This document shows positions 43,609-51,889 of a DNA stretch of 64,000 nt, piece by piece; within the stretch, counting starts at the first letter, position 1; each line of letters starts with the position of its first letter. The notes below the pieces were generated by a model that searched no databases, was not told the origin of the DNA, and saw nothing but the letters and a program-made list of their open reading frames with translations. Source of the DNA: Actinacidiphila yanglinensis (GTDB lineage Bacteria > Actinomycetota > Actinomycetes > Streptomycetales > Streptomycetaceae); NCBI RefSeq assembly GCF_900107965.1, contig NZ_FNVU01000019.1:1-64000 (forward strand), in the 5' to 3' direction. Position numbers and translations under genes: made by a program.

Positions 43609-44586
43609 TCACCCGGCCACGCGGATCAGCAACTTGCCGGTGCTGGTCCGCGACTCGACCAGGATGTGCGCCTGCGCCGCGTCCTCCAGGCTGAACTCCG
43701 CGCTGACCGGGAGTTCGACGCCGCCCTCGGTGACGGTGTGGAACGCGCGGTCGGCTATCACGCGCAGCAGTGCCGGGTCGGCGGCGGCCAGGCCGAGGAT
43801 GGAGAAGCCGCCCACCGTCAGGGCCGTCGGCGACACGTCCGCGGGGCCGACCTGCCACGGCTCGCCGCCGCCCGCGTTGCCGAAGGAGATCAGCCGCCCG
43901 AAGCGCGCGACCACCGCCTTCGTGCGGCGGAACGTCTCGCCGCCGACCGAGTCCAGGGCGATGTCCACGCCCCGCCCGCCGGTCGCTTCCAGCACCTCCT
44001 GGTCGAAGGTGTCGGTGACGAAGACCTGGTCGTAACCGGACTTGAGGGCGTGCTCCGCCTTGTCCAGGCTGGAGACGACCCCGAAGACCGCGCTGGCGCC
44101 GCCGGCCCGGGCGAGCTGGCCCGCCACGGTGCCGACCCCGCCGGCCGCACCCTGCACCAGGACGGTGTCGCCCTCGCGCAGCCTGGCCACTTCGTACAGC
44201 AGGCCGTACGCGGTCGGCAGGACGCTCGGCAGCGTCGCGGCGGTGCGCAGGTCGACACCGCCGGGGACCGGGAAGACCCTGGCGGCCGAGGCGAGCACGA
44301 CATCGGCGTACCCACCGCCGTCGAGGAAGGCGGCGACCTCCTGGCCCGGGGTGAAGTCCCCTGCGTCCTCGCCGACTTCGCGGATCAGGCCGGAGACCTC
44401 CAGGCCCGGCTGGAAGGGAAGCTCACCCACCCGGTAGCCCTGGGAACGGGCCAGGATGTCCGCGAAGTTGACGCCGGCGTAGGCGACGTCGATGGTGACC
44501 TGGCCGGGACCCGGTCGTGGGGCGGGGAGTTCGTCGAGGGTCAGTGCCTCGGGTCCGCCGAACTCCTTGATGACGATGGCGCGCAT
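43609..44586 (-). CDS. Zinc-independent quinone oxidoreductase-type MDR protein
   Basis: The 325-residue medium-chain reductase starts MRAIVIKEFGGPEALTLDEL and has the NADPH loop AAGGVGTVAGQLAR. The catalytic zinc cysteines of alcohol dehydrogenase are absent, as in zeta-crystallin/QOR proteins. It would reduce quinones or enones with NADPH. It is convergent with the aldolase gene and 166 bp downstream of the NarL-type regulator, so it may be a separate unit. The substrate is unknown. Confidence 0.92.
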   Translation of the reverse strand: MRAIVIKEFGGPEALTLDELPAPRPGPGQVTIDVAYAGVNFADILARSQGYRVGELPFQPGLEVSGLIREVGEDAGDFTPGQEVAAFLDGGGYADVVLASAARVFPVPGGVDLRTAATLPSVLPTAYGLLYEVARLREGDTVLVQGAAGGVGTVAGQLARAGGASAVFGVVSSLDKAEHALKSGYDQVFVTDTFDQEVLEATGGRGVDIALDSVGGETFRRTKAVVARFGRLISFGNAGGGEPWQVGPADVSPTALTVGGFSILGLAAADPALLRVIADRAFHTVTEGGVELPVSAEFSLEDAAQAHILVESRTSTGKLLIRVAG

Positions 44587-44752
44587 GTGGTGCTCCCCCT
44601 AGCTGCTCGGCCACCGCGCGGAGGTCCTTCGGGCGGCCGGCGGTCGGTCCTTACCTGGTTCGGGTGTTGCTGCTGTGCCTGTTGACCGCTCTGCATTCTT
44701 CCCTGGAAACTCCCGTGCACAGCCGGGTTGTTCCCGACTTTCACCGGAAAGA

Positions 44753-45487
44753 TCACTGAGCGGGCCGGCCCCCCGCCCGGACCAGGCCCGACTCGTAGGC
44801 GAGCACCACCGCCTGTACCCGGTCGCGCAGTTCGAGCTTGGTGAGAATCCGGCCGACATGTGTCTTGACCGTCGCCTCGGACAGCACCAGCTTCGTGGCG
44901 ATCTCGCCGTTGGACAGGCCCTGGGCGACCAGCAGCAGCACCTCGCGCTCGCGCTCGGTGAGCCGCTCGATCCCGGTGTGCTCCTCGGTCTCCGCCGAGC
45001 TGGGCAGCATCGGGGTGAAACGGTCCAGCAGGCGGCGGGTGGTGCTCGGGGCGACCACCGCGTCCCCGCTGTGCACCGCCCGGATCGCGGTGAGCAGTTC
45101 GTCCGGCGGCACGTCCTTGAGCATGAAGCCGCTCGCGCCGGCCTTGAGCGCGGTGAAGGCGTACTCGTCGAGGTCGAAGGTGGTCAGGATCAGCACGCGG
45201 GGGCCGTCGTGCCCCTCCTGCCCGCCGTGGGAGACGTCCCGCGCCGCGCCGCGGTCGGCCCGGCGGTCGCCGCCGCAGATCCGGCGGGTGGCCTCCACGC
45301 CGTCCATGCGGGGCATGCGCACGTCCATCAGCACCACGTCGACCCGGGTGTGCCGGAGCACCTCCATCGCCTCGGCGCCGTCGCCCGCCTCGGCCACGAC
45401 CTCCATGTCCGGCTGGGCGGCGAGCACCATCCGGAAGCCGGTGCGCAGCAGCACCTGGTCGTCGACGAGCATGACGCGGATGGCCAT
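44753..45487 (-). CDS. NarL/LuxR-type response regulator with receiver insertion
   Basis: The 244-residue regulator has acidic residues LVDDQ at 8-10, phospho-Asp 55 in VVLMDVRMP, the Thr in ILTTFD and a C-terminal LuxR HTH (LTEREREVLLLVAQGLSNGEI, then SEATVKTHV). Between the second helix and third strand it carries about 25 extra residues (roughly 72-96, CGGDRRADRGAARDVSHGGQ), so it is longer than the usual 215-225. It is encoded 88 bp after its kinase. Confidence 0.93.
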   Translation of the reverse strand: MAIRVMLVDDQVLLRTGFRMVLAAQPDMEVVAEAGDGAEAMEVLRHTRVDVVLMDVRMPRMDGVEATRRICGGDRRADRGAARDVSHGGQEGHDGPRVLILTTFDLDEYAFTALKAGASGFMLKDVPPDELLTAIRAVHSGDAVVAPSTTRRLLDRFTPMLPSSAETEEHTGIERLTEREREVLLLVAQGLSNGEIATKLVLSEATVKTHVGRILTKLELRDRVQAVVLAYESGLVRAGGRPAQ

Positions 45488-45575
45488 CGGTCGGGGTCCC
45501 TTCGGGGGTTCGGGTCGTTGTGTGGGGCGAGTGTGACGGGTGGGTCGGGCTGAGAGGCGCGGCGGTCCGGCACGG

Positions 45576-46796
45576 TCAACCGGCGCCGCGCAACGGCAGC
45601 ACCGCGCTGATCCGGAAACCGCCGCCGGGGCGCGGTCCCGCGTCCAGGGTGCCGCCGACCATGCCGATGCGTTCGCGCATGCCGATCAGCCCGTGGCCGA
45701 GGCCGTCCGGGCCGCCCTGCGCGTACAGCTCGCGCCGCGCTCCGCGCCCGTCGTCCTCGATGAGCAGGTCGAGCTTGGCGTCGCCGAAGCCGAGCAGCAC
45801 GCTGGCGCTGGCCCCGTCGCCGCCGTGCTTGCGGACGTTGGTCAGCGCCTCCTGCACGATGCGGTACGCGGTCAGCTCCACTCCGCTGGACAGCGGCCGG
45901 GCCTGCCCCGCCACCTCGAAGCGCACCGGCAGGCCGGCCCCGCGCACCTGGTCGATCAGGTCGGCGAGCTGGTCGACGCCGGGCTGCGGGACGTACTCGC
46001 CGCCCGCGTCGTCCCCGGCGCGCAGCAGCCCGAGCAGCCGCCGCATCTCCGCGAGCGCCTGCCGCCCGGTGGTCGAGATCGTGGTCAGCGCCTGTTTGGC
46101 CTGGTCGGGCGCGGCGTCCAGGACGTAGGCGGCGCCGTCGGCCTGGACGACCATGACCGAGACGTTGTGCGCCACCACGTCGTGCAGCTCCCGGGCGATA
46201 CGGGCCCGCTCGGCGGCCACCGCGGCCTTCGACTGGGCCTCCCGCTCCCGGTGCAACCGCGCGGCCCGCTCCTCCAGCTCGGCGTAGTACGCCCGCCGGG
46301 TGCGGAGGCGGTCGCCGACCACCCAGGACAGCGCGAAGATCACGGTGAGGAAGAAGGTCTGGAGCAGGGTGGTCCAGATCGTCGAATACTCGCTGTGCGG
46401 CGGCCAGCGGAGCATCGACAGCGGGGCGGCGGCCAGGCCGGCGGTCAGGGCGAGCCGGGAGGACCAGCGCTTTCCGTTCGACGCGCAGGTGTAGATGATC
46501 ACCAGGAAGGCGGCGTCGCCCGGGTTGGTCCTGACGCCCGCCGCGAGTTGGAGCAGGCCGACGGCCAGGGCGACCAGGAGCAGCCGCTCCGGGGCTCTGC
46601 GGCGCAGCGCGACGACGAAGGCGAGGGCGATGGAGAGCGGGATCGCGGCGAGGCGCTCCATCGTCGAGACGCTGCCGTCCACGGCGATCCACAGCGCGCA
46701 CGCGACCAGGAGGACGACAGCCCAGAAGCTGTCGACCCACGTCGGGTGTCGGCGGAAGAAGTCGTAGACGCGCTGCACATAACCCAGCGTAGGCAC
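45576..46796 (-). CDS. NarL-type sensor histidine kinase
   Basis: The 406-residue membrane kinase has five to six hydrophobic N-terminal segments (residues about 15-175), a HisKA_3 H-box (ARELHDVVAHNVSVM) and an HATPase domain (ALTNVRKHGGDG; then DGLGHGLIGMRERIG). It is typical of the DesK-like kinases paired with NarL regulators in Streptomyces, which often sense cell-envelope or membrane state. The ATG at 46796 is near the divergent repeat region. It forms an operon with the regulator. Confidence 0.93.
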   Translation of the reverse strand: MPTLGYVQRVYDFFRRHPTWVDSFWAVVLLVACALWIAVDGSVSTMERLAAIPLSIALAFVVALRRRAPERLLLVALAVGLLQLAAGVRTNPGDAAFLVIIYTCASNGKRWSSRLALTAGLAAAPLSMLRWPPHSEYSTIWTTLLQTFFLTVIFALSWVVGDRLRTRRAYYAELEERAARLHREREAQSKAAVAAERARIARELHDVVAHNVSVMVVQADGAAYVLDAAPDQAKQALTTISTTGRQALAEMRRLLGLLRAGDDAGGEYVPQPGVDQLADLIDQVRGAGLPVRFEVAGQARPLSSGVELTAYRIVQEALTNVRKHGGDGASASVLLGFGDAKLDLLIEDDGRGARRELYAQGGPDGLGHGLIGMRERIGMVGGTLDAGPRPGGGFRISAVLPLRGAG

Positions 46797-46858
46797 GGCA
46801 TCCCGTCACGGGGTCACCCGCCAGAGCGATCCCCGCTACTCCCCAAGGTGGACCTCCG

Positions 46859-47422
46859 GTCCGGTACCCCGCCCCCGGGTGCCCTCCGCCCGCAGGGCAC
46901 CCCGGCCCCGGGGGAAGGGGCACCCCTGCGGGAAGCGGCACCCACCAACGGGCGCGTGGGGGCAGCTCCCAGCCGCCAGGCTGGGGGAGAACGGCGCGAG
47001 CAACCCACCACCGGCCGGTGGTCCGGTGACATCGCCGCAGGGGCTGGGCCCGCGGGCCCCCGACCACGCCACCGCGGCTGGCCGCGCAGTTCCCCGCGCC
47101 CCTTCAAAGCACCCTCAGCCCGCAAGGGCACCCCGGCCCCGGGGGAAGGGGAACCCTGACGGGGAAACGTCCACCCCCGGACGGGGGCAGGGGCATCCCT
47201 GCGGGAAGCGGCAACCGCCAAGGGGGCGCGTGGGGGCACCTCCCAGCCGCCAGGCTGGGGGAGAACGGCGCGGGCAACCCACCACCGGCCGGTGGTCCGG
47301 TGACATCGCCGCAGGGGCTGGGCCCCCAGGCCCCCGACCACGCCACCGTGGCTGGCCGCGCAGTTCCCCGTGCCCCTGCAAAGCACCCTCAGCCCGCAAG
47401 GGCACCCCCGGCACGGGGAAGT
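46859..47422. repeat. Direct duplication of a ~270-bp intergenic repeat
   Basis: Two copies (about 46919-47142 and 47192-47420) repeat with a period of 273-274 bp and very high identity. A third partial copy begins at about 46880. Each contains a Pro/Gly-like GC block, AGAACGGCGCG(A/G)GCAACCCACC, the palindromic CCACCGGCCGGTGG and the reverse complement of the dispersed core (GCGCAGTTCCCCG). It is non-coding and fills the 674-bp gap between the kinase and cyclase genes. Confidence 0.85.
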
Positions 47423-47470
47423 AGGGCACCCCAGGGACGCAGGGCGAGCCGGGGCGGGGGTGCCCTCGGG

Positions 47471-49129
47471 TCAGCCCGCTCGGCGGTGGTTGGGGCGTGA
47501 CGTCGAGCGGGAGCGCTTCTCCACGTACATCCGCTGATCCGCGGAATGAAGAACCTCCTCCGCGGTCATGCCGCACCCGGCCCAGCCGATACCGAAGGAC
47601 GCGCCGACCCGCACCGCGCGCCCGTCCACGCGGATCGGCGGAATGATCGCGTTGCGCAGCCGCACCGTGAGATCGGCCGCGTCCGCCGGCGCCAGCCCGT
47701 CCGCGAGGACGACGAACTCGTCACCGCCGAGCCTTGCGACGGTGTCCCCGTCCCGCACCGCCCCGGTCAGGCGCCGCGCCACCTCGATGAGAACGGCATC
47801 CCCGGTGTGGTGCCCGAACCTGTCGTTGATGGACTTGAACCCGTCGAGGTCGCAGAAGAGCACCGCGAGCCCCTTGCCGGCCCCCTCCTCGTCCCCCTCG
47901 TCGGGCGCGACCGTGTGGACGTGGGAGTCGAAGCCGAGGGGCGCGGCCAGCTCGTCGGGCCCGTACCCGTAGCTGAAGGCGAAGCCGTCGGCGCCCTCGG
48001 GCTCGGCGGACAGCCCGGAGGTGTCGGCCGGATCCCGCTCCTGCGGGTGCGAGCACAGGCGCGCGGACAGCCGGGACCGCAGCTCCGCGCTGTTGGGCAG
48101 GCCGGTCAGCGAGTCGTGGCTGGCGCGGTGCGCGAGCTGGAGCTCGCGGCTCTTGCGTTCCTCGATGTCCTCGACGTGGGTGAGCAGGAAGCGCGGCCCG
48201 TCGGCGGTGTCGGCGACGACGGAGTTGCGCAGGCTCACCCACACGTAGCTGCCGTCACGGCGGGCGAGACGGAGTTCGGCCCGGCCGCCTTCCGCCGACG
48301 TGCGCAGCAGCAGGCCGACGTCCTCGGGGTGCACCAGGTCGGAGAAGGAGTAGCGCCGCATCACGGACGCCTGGCGCCCCAGCAGCCGGCACAGCGCGTC
48401 GTTGGCCCGCAGCAGCTTGCCGTGCTGGTCGCCGCCCATCTCGGCGATGGCCATGCCGCTGGGCGCGTACTCGAAGGCCTGCCGGAAGCTCTCCTCGCTG
48501 GCCCGCAGCGCCTGCTGGTCGCGCTCCAGGCGGACCAGGGCGCGCTGCATGTTCGCACGCAGCCGCGCGTTGCTGATCGCGATGCCGGACTGGAAGGCGT
48601 ACATCTGGAGGGCCTCACAGCCCCAGGGACCGGGGTGGCGGCCGCTGGTGGGCCGGTCGACGGATATCACCCCGATCAGCTCGCTGCCGACCGTCTGGGA
48701 GGCGTACATGGGGGCGTAGAGCCGGTCGCCGGGGTGCCACTCGTCCGGGAAGCGCGGCAGCGGGCCCTCGGTGTGCCACTGCGGCACGTCGTCGTCGATG
48801 AGGACCCAGCCCTCGGTGTGCGGGATGAAGCGCAGGGTGCCCCACTGCTCGCCCATCGCCAGCCGGCGGTCCCAGGAGCTGCGCGAGCCGATCCGCCCGG
48901 ACAGCAGCGCCTCCCCCGCCGCGCTGCCGGCGAACGCGGCGACGACGAGGTCGCCGTCGGGCCGGACCAGGTTCACGGCGGCGAGTTCGTACCCCAGGCC
49001 GCGGACCACGCCGTCGGCGACGGTCTGGAGCGCGTCGGCGAGACTCCGGGCGGTGTTGAGGTCCGCGACCACCTGGTGGAGCTGACGCAGGGTCGCGAGG
49101 CGGACGTACGGCTCCGACTCGGTGTCCAT
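47471..49129 (-). CDS. Diguanylate cyclase, GAF-PAS-GGDEF
   Basis: It synthesises cyclic di-GMP, which in Streptomyces controls BldD and development. The 552-residue soluble protein has a GAF domain (about 15-180), a PAS-PAC region (about 215-335) and a GGDEF domain with intact active site (LGGDEFVVL) and I-site RDGD five residues before it, so product inhibition is expected. About 60 extra acidic/Gly residues interrupt the early GGDEF fold. The domain order is that of CdgB. The ATG at 49129 (MDTESEPYVRL) is preferred; 49183 and 49228 are in-frame alternatives. Confidence 0.92.
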   Translation of the reverse strand: MDTESEPYVRLATLRQLHQVVADLNTARSLADALQTVADGVVRGLGYELAAVNLVRPDGDLVVAAFAGSAAGEALLSGRIGSRSSWDRRLAMGEQWGTLRFIPHTEGWVLIDDDVPQWHTEGPLPRFPDEWHPGDRLYAPMYASQTVGSELIGVISVDRPTSGRHPGPWGCEALQMYAFQSGIAISNARLRANMQRALVRLERDQQALRASEESFRQAFEYAPSGMAIAEMGGDQHGKLLRANDALCRLLGRQASVMRRYSFSDLVHPEDVGLLLRTSAEGGRAELRLARRDGSYVWVSLRNSVVADTADGPRFLLTHVEDIEERKSRELQLAHRASHDSLTGLPNSAELRSRLSARLCSHPQERDPADTSGLSAEPEGADGFAFSYGYGPDELAAPLGFDSHVHTVAPDEGDEEGAGKGLAVLFCDLDGFKSINDRFGHHTGDAVLIEVARRLTGAVRDGDTVARLGGDEFVVLADGLAPADAADLTVRLRNAIIPPIRVDGRAVRVGASFGIGWAGCGMTAEEVLHSADQRMYVEKRSRSTSRPNHRRAG

Positions 49130-49293
49130 GCCCTTGGTGCCCTCCCCACGGATCCCGGTGGTCACTCCAGCGTGGTTTCCCATGCCCCGGCCGCCGTAGC
49201 GACCGCGTCGTAATTCACAGTCTTCCAATTACAACGCAACTGAATCACAGCGAGCTGTGCAGTCGGTACACAGGGTCAACAATTCCCGCCTCT

Positions 49294-49309
49294 TGTGACT
49301 CAAGTCACA
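49294..49309. promoter_or_regulatory. Exact CRP-type palindrome between cyclase and flavin reductase
   Basis: TGTGA-CTCAAG-TCACA matches the CRP consensus TGTGA-N6-TCACA perfectly, and the whole 16 bp is a dyad apart from the central 2 nt. It lies 165 bp before the cyclase ATG and about 160 bp before the reductase ATG. Streptomyces Crp recognises this motif, so cAMP control of one or both genes is a reasonable inference. Confidence 0.65.
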
Positions 49310-49467
49310 TCTACAGGTAAGCAGTTGAACACGGAACGTATAAGCCGGGTCCTAGGACCCACTGCCCGTCGGGGATGGGACGGAAGCCCGATGCCAGCGG
49401 TTCCTACCGGCCCGTAACGTAAGGAAACGTGCTTGAGACTCCGCCTGGACGGCATCCTGGGACCACC

Positions 49468-49980
49468 ATGGGTCAGACCGTCAACACCGACGACTTCCGC
49501 GCCGCCATGACACGCCTGTCCGCCGGCGTCGTCCTCATCACCGCGCACGACCCCGAGGACGGGCCGCGCGGCGAGGACGTGGGCATGACCGCGACCGCGT
49601 TCATGTCCGTGTCCCTGGAGCCGCCGCTGGTGCTCGCCAGCGTGCGGGTCGGGTCGCGGATGGAGGACCTGCTCGACCGGCAGCCGCGGTGGGCGGTGTC
49701 GGTGCTCAGCGAGAGCCAGCGGCACATCGCCGGGCGGTTCGCGATGCGCGGGCGGATCAGCGACCGGCTGCTCTTCGAGGACGTGTCCTACTACCGGGGC
49801 GAGGCCTCCGGCGCCCCGATCCTCGGCGGCGCCCTGGCGATACTCGAGTGCGAGACCGACCAGCACGTCCTGGCGGGCGACCACGTCCTGGTCGTCGGCC
49901 GCGTCCTCACCGCCCGCACCCCGAGCGCCGAGGGCGGTCCGCTCACGTACTTCCGAGGCCGCTACCGGTACCTGGGATAG
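49468..49980 (+). CDS. Flavin reductase-like FMN-binding protein
   Basis: The 170-residue protein has the split-barrel fold of HpaC/flavin reductases: MTRLSAGVVLITAHDP, then VGMTATAFMSVSLEPPLVLASVRVGS, and a late GDHVLVVGRVLTA. It would supply reduced FMN to a partner monooxygenase, but none is adjacent. An alternative GTG start at 49429 has AAGGAA just upstream and would add 13 residues. The gap before it holds the CRP-type palindrome. It converges with arfB. Confidence 0.9.
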   Translation: MGQTVNTDDFRAAMTRLSAGVVLITAHDPEDGPRGEDVGMTATAFMSVSLEPPLVLASVRVGSRMEDLLDRQPRWAVSVLSESQRHIAGRFAMRGRISDRLLFEDVSYYRGEASGAPILGGALAILECETDQHVLAGDHVLVVGRVLTARTPSAEGGPLTYFRGRYRYLG

Positions 49981-50010
49981 CGGGACCGGGCCGCCGCGGC
50001 GCGGTTCGGC

Positions 50011-50436
50011 TCAGTCCCAGCCGCCGCCGCGGCCCTTCTTCGTCTGCGAGCGCTGCTTCTTCTCGCGCAGCCGCTTCTCGTTGATCCCCCGGGGGATGCG
50101 GGTGGGGCGGCGCGCCTTGGGCGGCGGGGCGGTCGCCTCGGCGAGGAGCGCGGCGAGCCGGGCCGAAGCCGTCTCGCGGTTGCGCCACTGCGAGCGGTGC
50201 TCGGACGCGCGGACGGTCAGCACCCCGCCCACCAGGCGCCCCGACAGCCGCTCCAGCGCCCGCTGCTTCCACACCGGCGGCAGCACCTCGGTGGCCGCGA
50301 GGTCGAACCGCAACTCCACCTGGCTGTCGCTGGTGTTCACGTGCTGGCCGCCGGGCCCTGACGACCGCGAGAAACGCCACATCAGCTCGGCCTCCGGCAC
50401 GGAGACCGAGCCGCGGATGAGCAGTGGCCCTGACAT
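50011..50436 (-). CDS. arfB: ArfB-type peptidyl-tRNA hydrolase
   Basis: ArfB rescues ribosomes stalled on non-stop messages by hydrolysing peptidyl-tRNA. The 141-residue protein has the GGQ motif in context SSGPGGQHVNTSDSQVELR near residue 28 and a long basic C-terminal tail (KRLREKKQRSQTKKGRGG) that enters the mRNA channel. The usual ArfB length is about 140. It is a single gene, divergent from terD. Confidence 0.95.
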   Translation of the reverse strand: MSGPLLIRGSVSVPEAELMWRFSRSSGPGGQHVNTSDSQVELRFDLAATEVLPPVWKQRALERLSGRLVGGVLTVRASEHRSQWRNRETASARLAALLAEATAPPPKARRPTRIPRGINEKRLREKKQRSQTKKGRGGGWD

Positions 50437-50576
50437 GACTCCATGGTCTCGCGCCGCCCCCTCGGCGTCACGGGGATTTCCCGCGGGGGACGGAACCGTA
50501 CGAACCCCTCCTCGCGTTCAGAGGGATGACGGTAGTTTCGTCCGGAACACCTACGACCACACAAAGGGGACTTCCC

Positions 50577-51152
50577 ATGGCGGTAAGCCTGACCAAGGGC
50601 GGCAACGTCTCGTTGACGAAGGAGGCGCCCGGTCTGACGGCCGTCACCGTAGGCCTCGGCTGGGACGTCCGCACCACCACCGGTACGGACTTCGACCTCG
50701 ACGCGAGTGCCATCGCCGTGAACCCGACCGGCAAGGTCTACTCGGACGGGCACTTCGTCTTCTTCAACAACAAGCAGAGCCCGGACCAGACCATCGTGCA
50801 CACCGGTGACAACGTCACCGGCCAGGGCGAGGGCGACGACGAGCAGATCAACGTGAACCTCGCGGCCCTGCCGGCCGACGTCGACAAGGTCGTCTTCCCG
50901 GTCTCGATCTACGACGCCGAGGCCCGCAGCCAGAACTTCGGCCAGGTCCGCAACGCGTACATCCGCATCATCAACCAGGCCGGCGGCGCCGAGATCGCGC
51001 GCTACGACCTGAGCGAGGACGCCGCCACCGAGACCGCCATGGTCTTCGGCGAGCTGTACCGCAACGGCGCGGAGTGGAAGTTCCGCGCGGTCGGCCAGGG
51101 GTACGCCTCCGGCCTGGCCGGCATCGCCAGCGACTTCGGGGTCAACCTCTGA
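50577..51152 (+). CDS. terD: TerD family tellurium resistance / calcium-binding protein
   Basis: TerD proteins bind calcium and take part in stress and developmental processes in Streptomyces; tellurite resistance is the historical name. The 191-residue protein has the signatures VTVGLGWD, DFDLDASAIAV and GDDEQINVNLAALP, with the acidic calcium ligands in these loops. AAAGGGGA precedes the ATG at 50577; an upstream in-frame ATG lacks support. A strong hairpin follows (51178-51222), so it is probably transcribed apart from terB. Confidence 0.94.
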   Translation: MAVSLTKGGNVSLTKEAPGLTAVTVGLGWDVRTTTGTDFDLDASAIAVNPTGKVYSDGHFVFFNNKQSPDQTIVHTGDNVTGQGEGDDEQINVNLAALPADVDKVVFPVSIYDAEARSQNFGQVRNAYIRIINQAGGAEIARYDLSEDAATETAMVFGELYRNGAEWKFRAVGQGYASGLAGIASDFGVNL

Positions 51153-51177
51153 CCGAGCCGGACGGCTCGGCGGACCC

Positions 51178-51222
51178 GGACGGCTCCCCTGCCCGGCACG
51201 GCCGGTGCGGTGGGAGCCGTCC
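51178..51222 (+). terminator. Terminator of terD
   Basis: An 11-bp perfect stem (51178-51188 with 51212-51222) lies 25 bp after the terD stop. The loop is 23 nt and has internal GC pairing. Confidence 0.7.
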
Positions 51223-51416
51223 GCATGTTCGCCTCTCGCCTGTTCGCTCGCAGCGAACAGCCCGGTATGTCCCGGATCTTCCGGCCGGACAATCGCCCGA
51301 TCGGCGCACCGGCTTGGGAACTCCTTTACGCTCCCGGTGAGTTCTCAGCACGGAACACCGGTTAGCCGTACGACCGCGCCGCGGCCCCGTACCGAACACG
51401 CTCAGGAGAGACCGCC

Positions 51417-51872
51417 ATGGCACTGTGGGACCGCTTCAAGGAATCCGCCCAGGGCATGCAGACCCAGCTCACCGCGAAGAAGAACGACCTGAAGAGCGGC
51501 GCCTTCCGCGACGCCAGCATGGCGATGTGCGCGCTGGTGGCCGCGGCCGACGGCAGCGTCGCGCCCGAGGAGCGCCGCCGGGTGGCGTCCCTGATCGGGA
51601 CCAACGACGTGCTGCAGAACTTCCCGGCCGCCGACCTCCAGACCCGTTTCGACGGCTACCTCGACCGGCTGACGGCGGACTTCGACTTCGGCAAGGTCGC
51701 CGTCCTGCAGGAGATCGCCAAGGTGCAGAAGAAGCCCACCGAGGCGCGTGCGGTCATCCAGATCGGTATCGTCATCGGCGGTGCCGACGGCGTGTTCGAC
51801 AAGTCCGAGCAGGGCGTGGTGCGCGAAGCGTGCTTCGCGGTGGGCCTCAACCCCGCGGAGTTCGATCTCTGA
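51417..51872 (+). CDS. terB: TerB family tellurite resistance protein
   Basis: The 151-residue helical protein has the TerB core: MAMCALVAAADGSVAPEERR with acidic metal-binding residues, and a matching second half IGIVIGGADGVFDKSEQGVV. In other bacteria TerB works with TerD at the membrane in a stress-response complex. It is 17 bp before the LuxR-type regulator with a strong Shine-Dalgarno, so the two form an operon. Confidence 0.93.
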   Translation: MALWDRFKESAQGMQTQLTAKKNDLKSGAFRDASMAMCALVAAADGSVAPEERRRVASLIGTNDVLQNFPAADLQTRFDGYLDRLTADFDFGKVAVLQEIAKVQKKPTEARAVIQIGIVIGGADGVFDKSEQGVVREACFAVGLNPAEFDL

Positions 51873-51889
51873 CGGAGGGGAGCCGGCAG

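Noticed and set aside
49294..49309. BldD box at the same palindrome
   Set aside because: The BldD dyad needs TNAC and GTNA separated by 5 nt; here the spacing is 4, whereas the CRP pattern is exact.
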